The notes under the pieces are model-generated. The model was given only the letters and a program-made list of their open reading frames with translations. It made no database searches and was not told the DNA's origin. Below, in pieces: positions 8,731-17,308 of a DNA stretch of 64,000 nucleotides (the stretch's first letter is position 1; the number at the start of each line of letters is the position of its first letter). Source of the stretch: Rhodospirillales bacterium (GTDB taxonomy: Bacteria; Pseudomonadota; Alphaproteobacteria; Rhodospirillales; Shumkoniaceae); NCBI GenBank assembly GCA_018432935.1, contig JAHDSF010000004.1, positions 1-64,000 on the forward strand, given 5' to 3'. Made by a program: the position numbers and the translations under genes.

Positions 8731-9002
8731 TGCGGGCACCTGCTCGTTGGCAGAGCTTGTCGTTGTTTGTCAACGCTCTGGAGGCGCCGGGGGTGGTCGG
8801 GGACGATCTCATCCCCATGGGGTGATACCTGCCCCTTTCTCCCCTCTGTCAGACCCTGTCGTCCCCTGTCTTCCTCCGGCGCCCTCCGACACTCCCCCGA
8901 ACTTCCCCTGACCCCGTTTCGCCCCCCTCGCACCCCGCTTTCCGGAACGCCGGTCGCACCCTTCGTGACGACCGGCCCTCCGGAAAGTTTGAGGAGAGTA
9001 CC
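8731..9002. other. Spacer with a pyrimidine-rich tract
   Basis: No gene is supported. From about 8828 to 8990 the plus strand is strikingly C/T-rich, with CCCTGTC-type blocks repeated. The last bases hold a TGAGGAG ribosome site for the recombinase at 9003. Confidence 0.5.
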
Positions 9003-11051
9003 ATGACCACCCACGAAAGGACCCGCCACCCCGCCGGCCCCGCGCTGCGTGCCTTCTGCAAGGAAGCCGGCACCTCAATGCGCGCCCTCAGCCTCAAGAT
9101 CGGCCGCGGCGAGAAATTCGTCGCTGACATCGTCTCGGGCAAGAACAGGTTTCCCGATCCCGCCGCGTTGGCCGCCCTCGCCGAGCTGACGGGAATCCCG
9201 AACGACATCCTGTCGCCGACCGCCGCGCCCCACAGCTCCGTCTTCGGCCGCATCCGCGCCGGCCACTTCTTCGACGCCGTCATCGCCGCGGTCGAGGCGG
9301 CGGAATCGCTGAGCCCGGAGGCGCGAAAGGACATCAACGACGACGTTCGTCACTACTGCACCAAATGGCTGCACCGGGACCCTTCCGCCGTCCCCGCGGA
9401 TCCGCGCTGGCTCCGTGAGCAGACCAAACACTGGACGGCGGAGACGTTCGACGTCGGCGAGAAGCGGTTCGCGAACGTGAATTACGCCGTCCGAAAGGCG
9501 CTGCGGATCAGCGGGACGATTCCTGTGGACCGCAAGCCCGCCCGGTCCCTGTCGCCGGAGTGGCGAAAGCTCGACCGACTGGTTCGCTCGGCGAGCACCT
9601 GGGTCGCGCCCAAGCTGAGCGCGTTCATCCGCTATTGCGATACGTTCGGTATCGCTCCGACCGAGGTGAGCGACGAGACGCTGGCGGCGTTCGCGTCCTA
9701 CCGGGATGCTTTCGATCTCGGCTGCGGGACCGTCAAGAAGATCACTGCCGTCCGAACCGCCTGGAACAACGCTCTCTCCTCGATCGAAGGATGGCCGGGG
9801 CAGCGTCTGTCGGCAGGCCGCGTCCGCACCAACCTGAACCTGCCTGAGGAAGCGTTTTCGGAGAGCTTTCGCCGGGACATGGAACTCTACAAGAGCTGCC
9901 GCGGGATGAGAGGATACGACAAGGCTCTTTCAGGGACCCATCTCGAACGCGCGCGCGCCAAGCATGCCGTGGTCTCCGGCACCGGCATGCGGCGCCGCCG
10001 CAGGATCCAGCCTCTGAAGGACAGTACGCTTGAGCAGCACGTCGGGACGCTCTGGTTCGCCGCCTCGGCGATGGTTCGCCTCGGCGAAACGAGCTTGGAT
10101 GAGATCCGCTCCATCGCCGACATCGCAGACGTCGCCGTCGCGGACCAGGTCGTTACCGACGTCGAAAATCGCCTTGGGCTAGAATCGCAGTACGCGGGGT
10201 CGCTCGTCAAAACGCTGGGCTCCGTGGCCAAGCGCTGGGTGCCGGACATCACCGCTCAGGAACTGGACGATTTCTCCGCCCTCAAGATGGAAGTCGACGA
10301 CTACGTCAAGAACCTGGGTCGCCTCTCCGATCGCGACCGAACCCGGCTGGCGCCGTTCCTGAGCGACCCGGAAAACATGGCCACCCTCCTCGCCCTGCCC
10401 TATTGGACCTTCGAAGACCTGGAACGGACACGTTCCCGCAGCGCCCAAGTAAGTTATGAGATGGCTCTGCGGGCTCAGTCCGCCATCGCCGTCCTGATCG
10501 AGGAGACGCTGCCAGTACGGTGGGGAGATCTCGGCACCACCTCCTTCGACGTGAACGTCATGCTGCCGCAAAAGCGCGGCCGCGCCGGAACGCTTCACTA
10601 CAGCGTCCGAAAGACGGAGGAACGCGGCGTCACCGACGTCAGTGCGGCTCTATCGCCGGAGAAAGTCCGGCTCCTCGAAATCTACCGGCGGCATTACCAT
10701 CCGGTCCTCGCGCGGCATGATCCGGCGACCTCCTATGTCTTCCCCGGCGCGATGCCGGGAACCCGGAAGAGCTACGGCCAACTCTCCCGGCAGGTGAAGA
10801 ACTTGGTGTTCGAGGCCACGGGGCATGTCATCAACGGTCATTTGTGGCGCAAGGTCATGGGCGGCTATTTGATTTACGTGACGCACGACAAGGCGCTGGT
10901 CCGTGCGCTTCTCGGGCACGCGGAGAACTCCCAGGCGACAAACGTTTACGTCGAGTTCGAGGCGGCCTGGGCGGCGGCCGAGCTGGACAGCTTTGTCACT
11001 CGTCTTGTCGCCCAGGCTTATCCGCCCCGTCGCCTGCGCGAAAAAGCGTGA
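9003..11051 (+). CDS. Large divergent tyrosine recombinase/integrase-like protein
   Basis: This 682-residue protein has an N-terminal Cro/XRE-like HTH (MRALSLKIGRGEKFVADIVS, about residues 26-45). A C-terminal tyrosine-recombinase catalytic domain follows. Candidate catalytic residues are the Arg in TLPVRWGDL (about 508), HLWRK (about 620), and LLGHAENSQATNVYVEF with the nucleophile Tyr (about 655). It is about twice the length of a typical phage integrase. It is followed 10 bp later by a second divergent recombinase, so the two likely work as a pair. This recalls multi-recombinase elements such as Tn554 or RIT elements, although those differ in gene number. Start ATG at 9003 has a good GAGGAG. 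Confidence 0.75.
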   Translation: MTTHERTRHPAGPALRAFCKEAGTSMRALSLKIGRGEKFVADIVSGKNRFPDPAALAALAELTGIPNDILSPTAAPHSSVFGRIRAGHFFDAVIAAVEAAESLSPEARKDINDDVRHYCTKWLHRDPSAVPADPRWLREQTKHWTAETFDVGEKRFANVNYAVRKALRISGTIPVDRKPARSLSPEWRKLDRLVRSASTWVAPKLSAFIRYCDTFGIAPTEVSDETLAAFASYRDAFDLGCGTVKKITAVRTAWNNALSSIEGWPGQRLSAGRVRTNLNLPEEAFSESFRRDMELYKSCRGMRGYDKALSGTHLERARAKHAVVSGTGMRRRRRIQPLKDSTLEQHVGTLWFAASAMVRLGETSLDEIRSIADIADVAVADQVVTDVENRLGLESQYAGSLVKTLGSVAKRWVPDITAQELDDFSALKMEVDDYVKNLGRLSDRDRTRLAPFLSDPENMATLLALPYWTFEDLERTRSRSAQVSYEMALRAQSAIAVLIEETLPVRWGDLGTTSFDVNVMLPQKRGRAGTLHYSVRKTEERGVTDVSAALSPEKVRLLEIYRRHYHPVLARHDPATSYVFPGAMPGTRKSYGQLSRQVKNLVFEATGHVINGHLWRKVMGGYLIYVTHDKALVRALLGHAENSQATNVYVEFEAAWAAAELDSFVTRLVAQAYPPRRLREKA

Positions 11052-11061
11052 AGAGGGCGGG

Positions 11062-12537
11062 ATGCAGCGCTGCAAGACGACAGCATGGCCGGAGGCGGAG
11101 CGGGCAGTGTGGGATGCCAGCACGACCGTCAAGCAGTGGGGTCGGGAGTACGCCCTGCGGATCGGGCGGCAGTACGGGCGTTTCCTCGGTTTCTGCGAAA
11201 CCCTTGGTAGCGAGGAGATCGGCTCCGCGACCAAGGCCTACGAGCAGATGCTCGTTGATCGTTATTCGCCGGCGTCAGCGGCGACACATCTTCTCGAGAT
11301 TTTCTACGCGCTCAGCATTGTCCGCCCCGAGGAGGACTGGGCGGTTTTGCGCCAGGCCTGCCGCGACCTTCGCCCCAAGCCGGCAGCCAGCCCGGCCGAA
11401 CCGCGGGCGCGCCCGGCCCCGCTTCAGGTCCCCTTCGAAGCCTGGAGCCCTGAACAGCAGGCGCGCTGGCTCGCCGCTTTCTCGGGCGGCTCGCGGCGGG
11501 GCACCTTCAAGACGCGAAGGGAACGGGCGGCCGCCTCGTGCGAACCGGAGAGTGGCGATCCGTCCCCGGGACTGCCTCCGAACCGGTGGACCGTCGCCTA
11601 TCGCATCCGGGTCGCGCGGGGCTGGGGTCGATGGCTCGGCTGGGCGCGGCGTGCAAACGCCGGCGTCGAGCTTCCCGATGCGGCCTCCCTCAGCCGCTTC
11701 GTCGGCGCTCTCGAGACCAGGAGGAACTCCACGGTCACCATGGCGAGCTACGTTTGGGAGATCTACCGCGCGTCCGAAATCCTGTGGCCGCAGGAAGACT
11801 GGAGTTGGCTGAAAGAAGATGCCCGGGTCCTCGAACTCGAGGCTGTACCCGTGCGTAGCAAGTGGCAGCAGTTCGCGCCGATCGACGAGATCTTCCTGAC
11901 AGGCGTCGAACTGATGCTCGAAGCGATGGAAGAGCCGGTGTCGGTCCGCTCTGCGGTAAAATATCGCGACGGCTATCTGCTCAGCTTCCTCGCCATCCGC
12001 CCGAAGAGGGCCAAGAACATCCGGGAGATGCGCCTCGGTGTCCACATCGTCATGGACGCAGAGGGACAGCCGATCCAGCTCCATTGGTCGACGACCAAGA
12101 ACCACGATCCGTCCACGCTCCCCTACCCAACGGCCCTGGCGCCGTTTCACGCCCGCTGGTGGCAGACCTATCGTCCGATCCTCCTAGGCTCTGCTCCCGA
12201 CGACGGGCACGTCTGGATCGGCCACACCGGTAAGCCAATGGGTGCACAGGGCATCTACGATCGGATCCGTTTGAGGACGCGGGAACGGCTGGGCGTGGAA
12301 TTCGGCGCCCACGCGATCCGCACCGATTACGCCACCAGCTTCGCCGCAGCGGACGGCCGAATGCTTTCCCTGGTCCAGGTGATGCTCGATCACCGCCGCC
12401 GAACCTCGATCAAGCCGTATCAGCTGATCTCGGAGCAGTTCTCGGCGGCACGGACGCTCGACGAGCACCAGCGCGAGCTTCTCGAGCGCTTTGTCTCAAG
12501 ACCTCGCCGCTCCGGAGCGGTCGCCGGGTTGCCGTGA
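11062..12537 (+). CDS. Second divergent tyrosine recombinase of the tandem pair
   Basis: A 491-residue protein starting 10 bp after the previous stop. Candidate catalytic residues: Arg in IRPKRAKNIREM (about 314), HAIRTDYAT (HxxR, about 416), and MLDHRRRTSIKPYQLI with the nucleophile Tyr (about 452). The N-terminal half holds two related segments, YGRFLGFCE...LLEIFYALSIVRPEEDWAVL and WGRWLGWAR...VWEIYRASEILWPQEDWSWL. This internal duplication probably represents two core-binding modules. It is likely co-transcribed and co-functional with the upstream recombinase. Start ATG at 11062 sits behind GAGGGCGGG. Confidence 0.75.
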   Translation: MQRCKTTAWPEAERAVWDASTTVKQWGREYALRIGRQYGRFLGFCETLGSEEIGSATKAYEQMLVDRYSPASAATHLLEIFYALSIVRPEEDWAVLRQACRDLRPKPAASPAEPRARPAPLQVPFEAWSPEQQARWLAAFSGGSRRGTFKTRRERAAASCEPESGDPSPGLPPNRWTVAYRIRVARGWGRWLGWARRANAGVELPDAASLSRFVGALETRRNSTVTMASYVWEIYRASEILWPQEDWSWLKEDARVLELEAVPVRSKWQQFAPIDEIFLTGVELMLEAMEEPVSVRSAVKYRDGYLLSFLAIRPKRAKNIREMRLGVHIVMDAEGQPIQLHWSTTKNHDPSTLPYPTALAPFHARWWQTYRPILLGSAPDDGHVWIGHTGKPMGAQGIYDRIRLRTRERLGVEFGAHAIRTDYATSFAAADGRMLSLVQVMLDHRRRTSIKPYQLISEQFSAARTLDEHQRELLERFVSRPRRSGAVAGLP

Positions 12538-12638
12538 CATCTGCCCCTGTAGTCCGTCCTTGCAGCGTCCCGCCGGCAAGAAACGGTCCCATGTCTTTGC
12601 TGGCCGCATCCGGCGGCAGCCAACAACAGGAGACACGC

Positions 12639-13358
12639 GTGAGGATCACGATCGACTGTCACTTCTACATCCACAATATGACGACGATGAAAGCCTGGGC
12701 ACGGGAAGTCGCGCATCTCCCCAACAATGCGTCCTTCTCGGCCTATGCAGTCGCCGCTCTCATCAATCCCGAAAGGAAGCCGGAACACACCGGCTTCAGA
12801 CTCCTGGACGCCCGCGGCGCCAAGCTCGGCCGTACGGATCCCAAGCGTTACCCCAATCGGAGCCCGGAAGCCGTTGTCGCTGTCGATACGGAGGTCTTCG
12901 ACCCCGATGCTGTGATGATCGAAGCGAAAAGGCGGTACTGGGAATGCTGGCATGAGGACGATTGGGATTTCCCGACCGTAGGCGACGCCCTCTACAACAT
13001 ACTGATCGCGTCGAACGCCTCGCCGTTGATGCCCCTTGATCTCGGGTTTGAGCTGATAGGGCCGCATTATATCGGCGATGAGGATGGGCCGCTCAGCATC
13101 GCGATCTTGCCCATCATGAGCGATGGGGTTCAAGGCGAGTGCCGTGTCCGGTGGGCCGATGCCGACGAGACACACCTGACGTTCGACATCTCGGTGAGGG
13201 CTCCTGCACTCCGAGAGGAGCATCAGCCGCTCGATGATCCCAGTTTCCAATCCGCAATGGCGGCGGCATCCATCCGGGAAGTCGGCCACTCGTTGAGCCA
13301 AGCGATCGCATCGGCCCTGGGCAGCCGGCCTATGCTTCAAAACAGCGAACCCATATAG
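12639..13358 (+). CDS. Hypothetical protein downstream of the recombinase pair
   Basis: A 239-residue protein with a GTG start and CAGGAG six bases in front. It is soluble and acidic, with a Trp/Tyr-rich middle (RRYWECWHEDDWDFPTVGDA). There is no signal peptide, membrane segment or familiar motif. It lies 101 bp after the second recombinase on the same strand and may be cargo of that element. I do not recognise it and propose no function. Confidence 0.6.
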   Translation: MRITIDCHFYIHNMTTMKAWAREVAHLPNNASFSAYAVAALINPERKPEHTGFRLLDARGAKLGRTDPKRYPNRSPEAVVAVDTEVFDPDAVMIEAKRRYWECWHEDDWDFPTVGDALYNILIASNASPLMPLDLGFELIGPHYIGDEDGPLSIAILPIMSDGVQGECRVRWADADETHLTFDISVRAPALREEHQPLDDPSFQSAMAAASIREVGHSLSQAIASALGSRPMLQNSEPI

Positions 13359-13743
13359 GATGTACCCGAACACAACAGCTTCCGCCAAATGGGCGCGGTG
13401 GCGCCGCGGGGAGCCAGCGTCAGCCGCCGAACAGGCGGCCTAGTAGGAAGCGCCTTTTTGGCGAAGGCTTTTTTAGCCGCCGTGCAGGCGGGCGATCGGA
13501 ACGGAGCTCATCGAGCTTCGTTCCGACTGTTTTGAGATCAATCTGCACGCATTATCGAGATCGGCCCAATTCAGCGACAACGAGCGTTCGGCGGGCCTTC
13601 TGGCAGCCAAGTCCGCTATCATTCTCCTGAGCATCGGGCTCGATGCGCCTACAGGCGGCCAACTCTGCTTGAGTCGCTTCTACAACGTGGAGAGAAACTG
13701 GTGTAGCATCGGGGAGGGGAGCAGTTCGCGCGAGGGGGAGCGC
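13359..13743. other. Intergenic region with several hairpins
   Basis: Two GCCGCC-type hairpins begin at 13422 and 13475, 53 bp apart, each with a five-base loop. A long stem at 13497-13525 follows. No gene is supported. The region separates the recombinase module from the beta-helix genes and may contain the end of the recombinase-bearing element. Confidence 0.5.
13497..13525 (+). terminator. Strong hairpin, probable terminator
   Basis: A 13-bp stem with one G-T wobble closes a three-base loop (ATC). It is followed by ACTGTTTTG, a short T run on the plus strand. It would end transcription from the gene that stops at 13358, although it is 139 bp away. Function is inferred from structure. Confidence 0.45.
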
Positions 13744-14712
13744 ATGAGGGAGACCAAGCCCGCCTCATACTTGGCACACCGGAGCACCCGCCTTGGGCTG
13801 GTATGCCTGCTGGCATCCGTGATCGCCAGCCCCGCCGCGGCGGCGACGTTGGCGGTCGGCCCCGACCAGAAGTTCAAGATGCCGAGCGAGGCGGCGGCAG
13901 CCGCCAAGGACGGCGACGTGGTCGAGATCGCGCCGGGCGAGTATTTCGACTGTGCCGTGTGGAAGGCCAGCAATCTGACCATCGCCGGCAAGGGGCCGGA
14001 GGTGGTGATCACCGACAAGGCGTGCATGGGCAAGGGCCTGTTCGTGATCACCGGCAACAACGTCACCGTCCGCGACCTAACGCTGACCCGTTCCCGCGTG
14101 CCCGACGGCAACGGCGCCGGCATCCGCGCCGAGGGCCCGAACCTGAAGGTCGAGAACGTCAAGTTCGTCAACAACCAGAACGGCATCCTGGCCACTCCGG
14201 CCGCGGGCACCAACGGCACCCTCGATATCAGCAACAGCGAGTTCCTGCTCAACGGCACCTGCGCCAACTCCGGCGGCTGCGCCCACGGCATCTACGTCAA
14301 CAACCTGGCCCGGCTGGTGGTCACCAAGTCGAAGTTCCTGGAGACCAAGGAGGGCCATCACATCAAGTCCCGCGCCCAGCGCACCGAGGTGATCGGCAAC
14401 ACCATCACCGACGGCGACAAGGGCACCTCCAGCTACCTGATCGACGTGCCCAACGGCGGCGCCCTGGTGGTCGAGGGCAACGTCATGCAGAAGGGGCCGA
14501 ACTGCTCCAACCACGGCTCCGCCATCTCGATCGGCGCCGAGGGGGTGAGCCAGCGCACCCCTGAGATCACCATCCGCAACAACCGCTTCACCAACGACTG
14601 GTCCGGCCAGACCACCTTCGTCAACAACATCACCGCGACCGAGGCGAAGCTTTCCGGCAACACCTTCAAGGGCAAGGTCACGCCGCTGAAGGGGGACGGG
14701 GAGGTGAAGTGA
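13744..14712 (+). CDS. Secreted right-handed beta-helix protein (copy 1)
   Basis: A 322-residue protein with a cleavable signal peptide (LGLVCLLASVIASPAAAA, about residues 18-35). The rest is a series of short strand repeats (VTVRDLTLTRSRV, LKVENVKFVNNQNGIL, LDISNSEFLLNG, LVVTKSKFLET, TEVIGNTITDG). These are typical of parallel beta-helix proteins such as pectate lyase-like or NosD-like folds. No lyase catalytic set is obvious, so substrate and activity are unknown. The ATG at 13744 follows GAGGGGGAG. The next gene starts within its stop codon (GTGA overlap) and encodes a close paralogue, so the pair is one operon. Confidence 0.75.
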   Translation: MRETKPASYLAHRSTRLGLVCLLASVIASPAAAATLAVGPDQKFKMPSEAAAAAKDGDVVEIAPGEYFDCAVWKASNLTIAGKGPEVVITDKACMGKGLFVITGNNVTVRDLTLTRSRVPDGNGAGIRAEGPNLKVENVKFVNNQNGILATPAAGTNGTLDISNSEFLLNGTCANSGGCAHGIYVNNLARLVVTKSKFLETKEGHHIKSRAQRTEVIGNTITDGDKGTSSYLIDVPNGGALVVEGNVMQKGPNCSNHGSAISIGAEGVSQRTPEITIRNNRFTNDWSGQTTFVNNITATEAKLSGNTFKGKVTPLKGDGEVK

Positions 14713-15713
14713 CCCTGCCGGCCGCGATCGCCCTGGCGCTCGCCCTGGCGGCGACGGCCGCCCGCGCGGCGGTGCTGGAGGTCGGCCCCGAGGCCCCGCT
14801 GAAGGCGCCCAGCGAGGCCGCGCGCCTCGCCAGGCCGGGCGACACCGTGCGCATCCGGCCGGGCGAGTACTTCGACTGCGCGGTGTGGTCCGCCGACCGC
14901 CTGACCATCGAGGGCGCCGGGCCGGGCGTGGTGATCACCGACAAGACCTGCCAGGGCAAGGCGCTGTTCGTCGTCACCGGCCGCGACGTCACCGTGCGCA
15001 ACCTCACCTTCGCCCGCGCCCGCGTGCCCGACGAGAACGGCGCCGGCATCCGCGCCGAGGGCGCCGGGCTGACGGTGGAGGGCTGCCGCTTCGTCAACAA
15101 CGAGGCCGGGATCCTGGCCGCCGATTCGCCGGCCGGCGCGATCCGCATCGCCGACAGCGAGTTCGCCGCCAACGGCAAGTGCACGACCCGCTGCGCCCAC
15201 GCCCTGCAGGTCGGCCGCGTCGCGCTCTTGCGGATCGAGCGCTCGCGCTTTTCCGGCACCCGGCAGGCGCACCAGGTCTCGTCCGACGCCCTGCGCACCG
15301 AGATCGTCGACAGCGAGATCGCCGACGGCCCGGGCGGCACCTCGTCGTACCTGGTCGAGGTGTCGGGCAACGGCAGTCTGGTGATGGAGGGCAACCGCCT
15401 GCAGAAGGGCCCCGGCACCGCCAACGCCAAGGCCGCCGTGTTCGCCGGCGCCGGCCGCGACGTGCAGCCCGGCGCCGAGATCCGCCTTTCCCGCAACCGC
15501 TTCGCCAACGACTCCGGCACCCGCACCGCCTTCCTCCTCAACTGGAGCGGCACCGACGCGCGCCTCGAGAAGAACGAGTTGCTGGGGCCGGTGGAGGCGG
15601 AGACGAGCGGCGGGAGGTGGCTGGAGGTGGCGCGGCGGAATGCGGCGGAGGCGAAGGATGCCGCAAAAGACCTGCTAAGGCGTGCGACAAGACACCTGGT
15701 CCATAAGAACTAA
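14709..15713 (+). CDS. Secreted right-handed beta-helix protein (copy 2)
   Basis: A 334-residue paralogue of the preceding gene with matching blocks throughout: EYFDCAVW, VVITDK.C.GK.LFVVTG, RVPDENGAGIRAEG, FVNNEAGILA. It has its own signal peptide (AIALALALAATAARAA). The GTG start overlaps the upstream stop by four bases, indicating translational coupling. Its C-terminus is extended by a charged tail (ARRNAAEAKDAAKDLLRRA). Tandem duplication and then divergence is the simplest reading. Extracytoplasmic, perhaps polysaccharide-binding or modifying (inference). Confidence 0.75.
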   Translation: MTLPAAIALALALAATAARAAVLEVGPEAPLKAPSEAARLARPGDTVRIRPGEYFDCAVWSADRLTIEGAGPGVVITDKTCQGKALFVVTGRDVTVRNLTFARARVPDENGAGIRAEGAGLTVEGCRFVNNEAGILAADSPAGAIRIADSEFAANGKCTTRCAHALQVGRVALLRIERSRFSGTRQAHQVSSDALRTEIVDSEIADGPGGTSSYLVEVSGNGSLVMEGNRLQKGPGTANAKAAVFAGAGRDVQPGAEIRLSRNRFANDSGTRTAFLLNWSGTDARLEKNELLGPVEAETSGGRWLEVARRNAAEAKDAAKDLLRRATRHLVHKN

Positions 15714-15743
15714 CCCTCCACTTGCTTTGCATAGGCGATTAGA

Positions 15744-16448
15744 ATGAAGCAGATTATTCGTAAGGCGGCCAACGTTCTAGGCTATACGATCATTCCTACT
15801 TGGCGCCTTGCTCTTCGCCCCATGGCGGAGAAGGTTGCCGAACTAATCTCATTATATGAAATAGACACCATCGTTGATGTGGGCGCAAATGAAGGGCAAT
15901 TCCGCGACTTTGCTCGCTATCATGTCGGATTCTCTGGACAAATTGAGTCGTTCGAACCTATTCCTGAACTGTATCAGCGACTTTCAACAAAGGCCAAGCA
16001 AGACGACCGGTGGAACGTACATCCATTCGCCCTTGGGTCTTCCAAAGGGACTATGGTGTTAAACGTAATGAATGGGTCAGAGTTTAGCTCATTCCTAAAT
16101 CCTAAAGTTGTCGGAACTGACCAGCAAATATTTCTTAATACGGTCAGCCAAAAGATAACGGTCGAGGTTTCAACGCTAGATTCTGTATTTTGTCGGTCTT
16201 TGAGAGGTCATCGTATTTATTTGAAGCTAGACACCCAGGGCTTCGACCTGGAGGTCCTGAGGGGTTTGGTCGAGGGCTCGGGCGACGACGACACCTCGAT
16301 CACCGCGCGCGCCGGGGCGACCTACAGCTACCGCTTCTCCGAGACCCTCAGCGGCACGCTGTCGTACACCTATCTCAACCGCAGCGTCGACGACGGCAGC
16401 GGCTACCACGAGAACCTGGTCGCGGTGGGGCTGAGCAAGAGCTTCTGA
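15744..16448 (+). CDS. FkbM-type methyltransferase fused to an outer-membrane barrel tail (chimera)
   Basis: Residues 1 to about 170 are a FkbM-family SAM methyltransferase: TIVDVGANEGQFRDFAR is the SAM-binding loop, then FEPIPELY and STLDSVF...IYLKLDTQGFDLEVL. At about base 16,260 the normal ending of the domain is lost. The frame continues into ITARAGATYSYRFSETLSGT and SYTYLNRSV...NLVAVGLSKSF, the terminal strands of an outer-membrane beta-barrel ending in the usual C-terminal Phe. Base composition changes at the same point: the methyltransferase half is A/T-rich while the barrel tail is G/C-rich like the host. This is a recombination junction; the product is probably nonfunctional, and the rest of the barrel gene is absent. 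Confidence 0.7.
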   Translation: MKQIIRKAANVLGYTIIPTWRLALRPMAEKVAELISLYEIDTIVDVGANEGQFRDFARYHVGFSGQIESFEPIPELYQRLSTKAKQDDRWNVHPFALGSSKGTMVLNVMNGSEFSSFLNPKVVGTDQQIFLNTVSQKITVEVSTLDSVFCRSLRGHRIYLKLDTQGFDLEVLRGLVEGSGDDDTSITARAGATYSYRFSETLSGTLSYTYLNRSVDDGSGYHENLVAVGLSKSF

Positions 16449-16674
16449 GGTCCGTCTACCCGGAGGCATTCCCATAACGTCGTGCAGTAAGCAGGATAAA
16501 CCTGCAGTAGATAGCCGGGCACGCTGCTCCCTGGCTAATCGCGTCGAGCGCTTTTACAGAGTTCGAGAGGGAGCGTTTACGGCATCAATCGCAAGTCGTT
16601 GACGAATAAGGACCACGCTGCGGCGGCACAGTTCTTGCTCCTGTGGATACAACCATCTGTCCTGGGAGGACCTG
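16449..16674. other. Intergenic spacer
   Basis: No gene, RNA or clear repeat is visible. The end of the stretch (CTGGGAGGACCTG) provides the ribosome site for the PEP-CTERM signal-peptide frame. Confidence 0.4.
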
Positions 16675-17308
16675 ATGTCTCGCATCCGGAAGCTTGCGGC
16701 CGTTGCACTGCTCGCGATGCCAGCCCCGGCGGCAGCCGCAGTGGTTTCCATTTTCGGGGAACTTATACGAAGGGTTTGAAAGCAACCAAGCCCCGAATGT
16801 GAGCAATGACGTCGTTACCGGTTTCTCGGGCCGTGGTTCGCTCATCAACACGACTCCCGCCAACGGTTACATCAGGACCAGCAACGGAAGTGTTATGGGC
16901 GACGCATCAATCATGGCGCGCGAAGGCAGCTTCCTGGGCATCTACACCGGGATGGGCCTCTTGGAGATCGCATTCTCCGGTCTTCTGACGGGTTTCGGCG
17001 GCTACTTCGCATCCCTGGAACCGACGCCAGACGGTACGCCGAATAAGGTGTCGTTCCTCCGAGGCAGCGAGATGCTGAGCACCCAGCTGATCACGGTGGG
17101 ACTTGCGGAATGGGTCTGGCAGGGCTGGTCGGCCACCGAAGGCGACACCTTCGACCGGATTGTGATCGATCACAATGTCGGAGCGTTCGGCCGCGCAGAT
17201 CTGATTGTGGACGGCCTTCGCGCAACCACAGTCCCCGAACCTGGCGCGCTTGCCGTTCTGGGCCTAGGCCTCGCCAGCCTGGCAGTTGCACGCAGGCGCA
17301 AGCGTTAG
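16675..17308 (+). pseudogene. PEP-CTERM protein gene with frameshift after the signal peptide
   Basis: The ATG at 16675, behind GGGAGG, encodes an ideal signal peptide (MSRIRKLAAVALLAMPAPAA). It continues to VVSIFGELIRRV and then stops. The mature protein lies in the next frame (SGNLYEGFESNQAP onward) and ends in VPEPGALAVLGLGLASLAVA plus RRRKR. That tail is a textbook PEP-CTERM signal: PEP motif, membrane span and basic end. Removing one G from the GGGG run at about 16,757-16,761 joins the two frames as IFGNLYEGF. The break is therefore a single-base insertion in a homopolymer. It could be a real mutation, phase variation or a sequencing error. PEP-CTERM proteins are sorted by exosortase; none is encoded in this window. 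Confidence 0.75.

Noticed and set aside
13422..13500. A CRISPR array
   Set aside because: Only two imperfect hairpins 53 bp apart are present, no third repeat follows and no cas genes are in the window.
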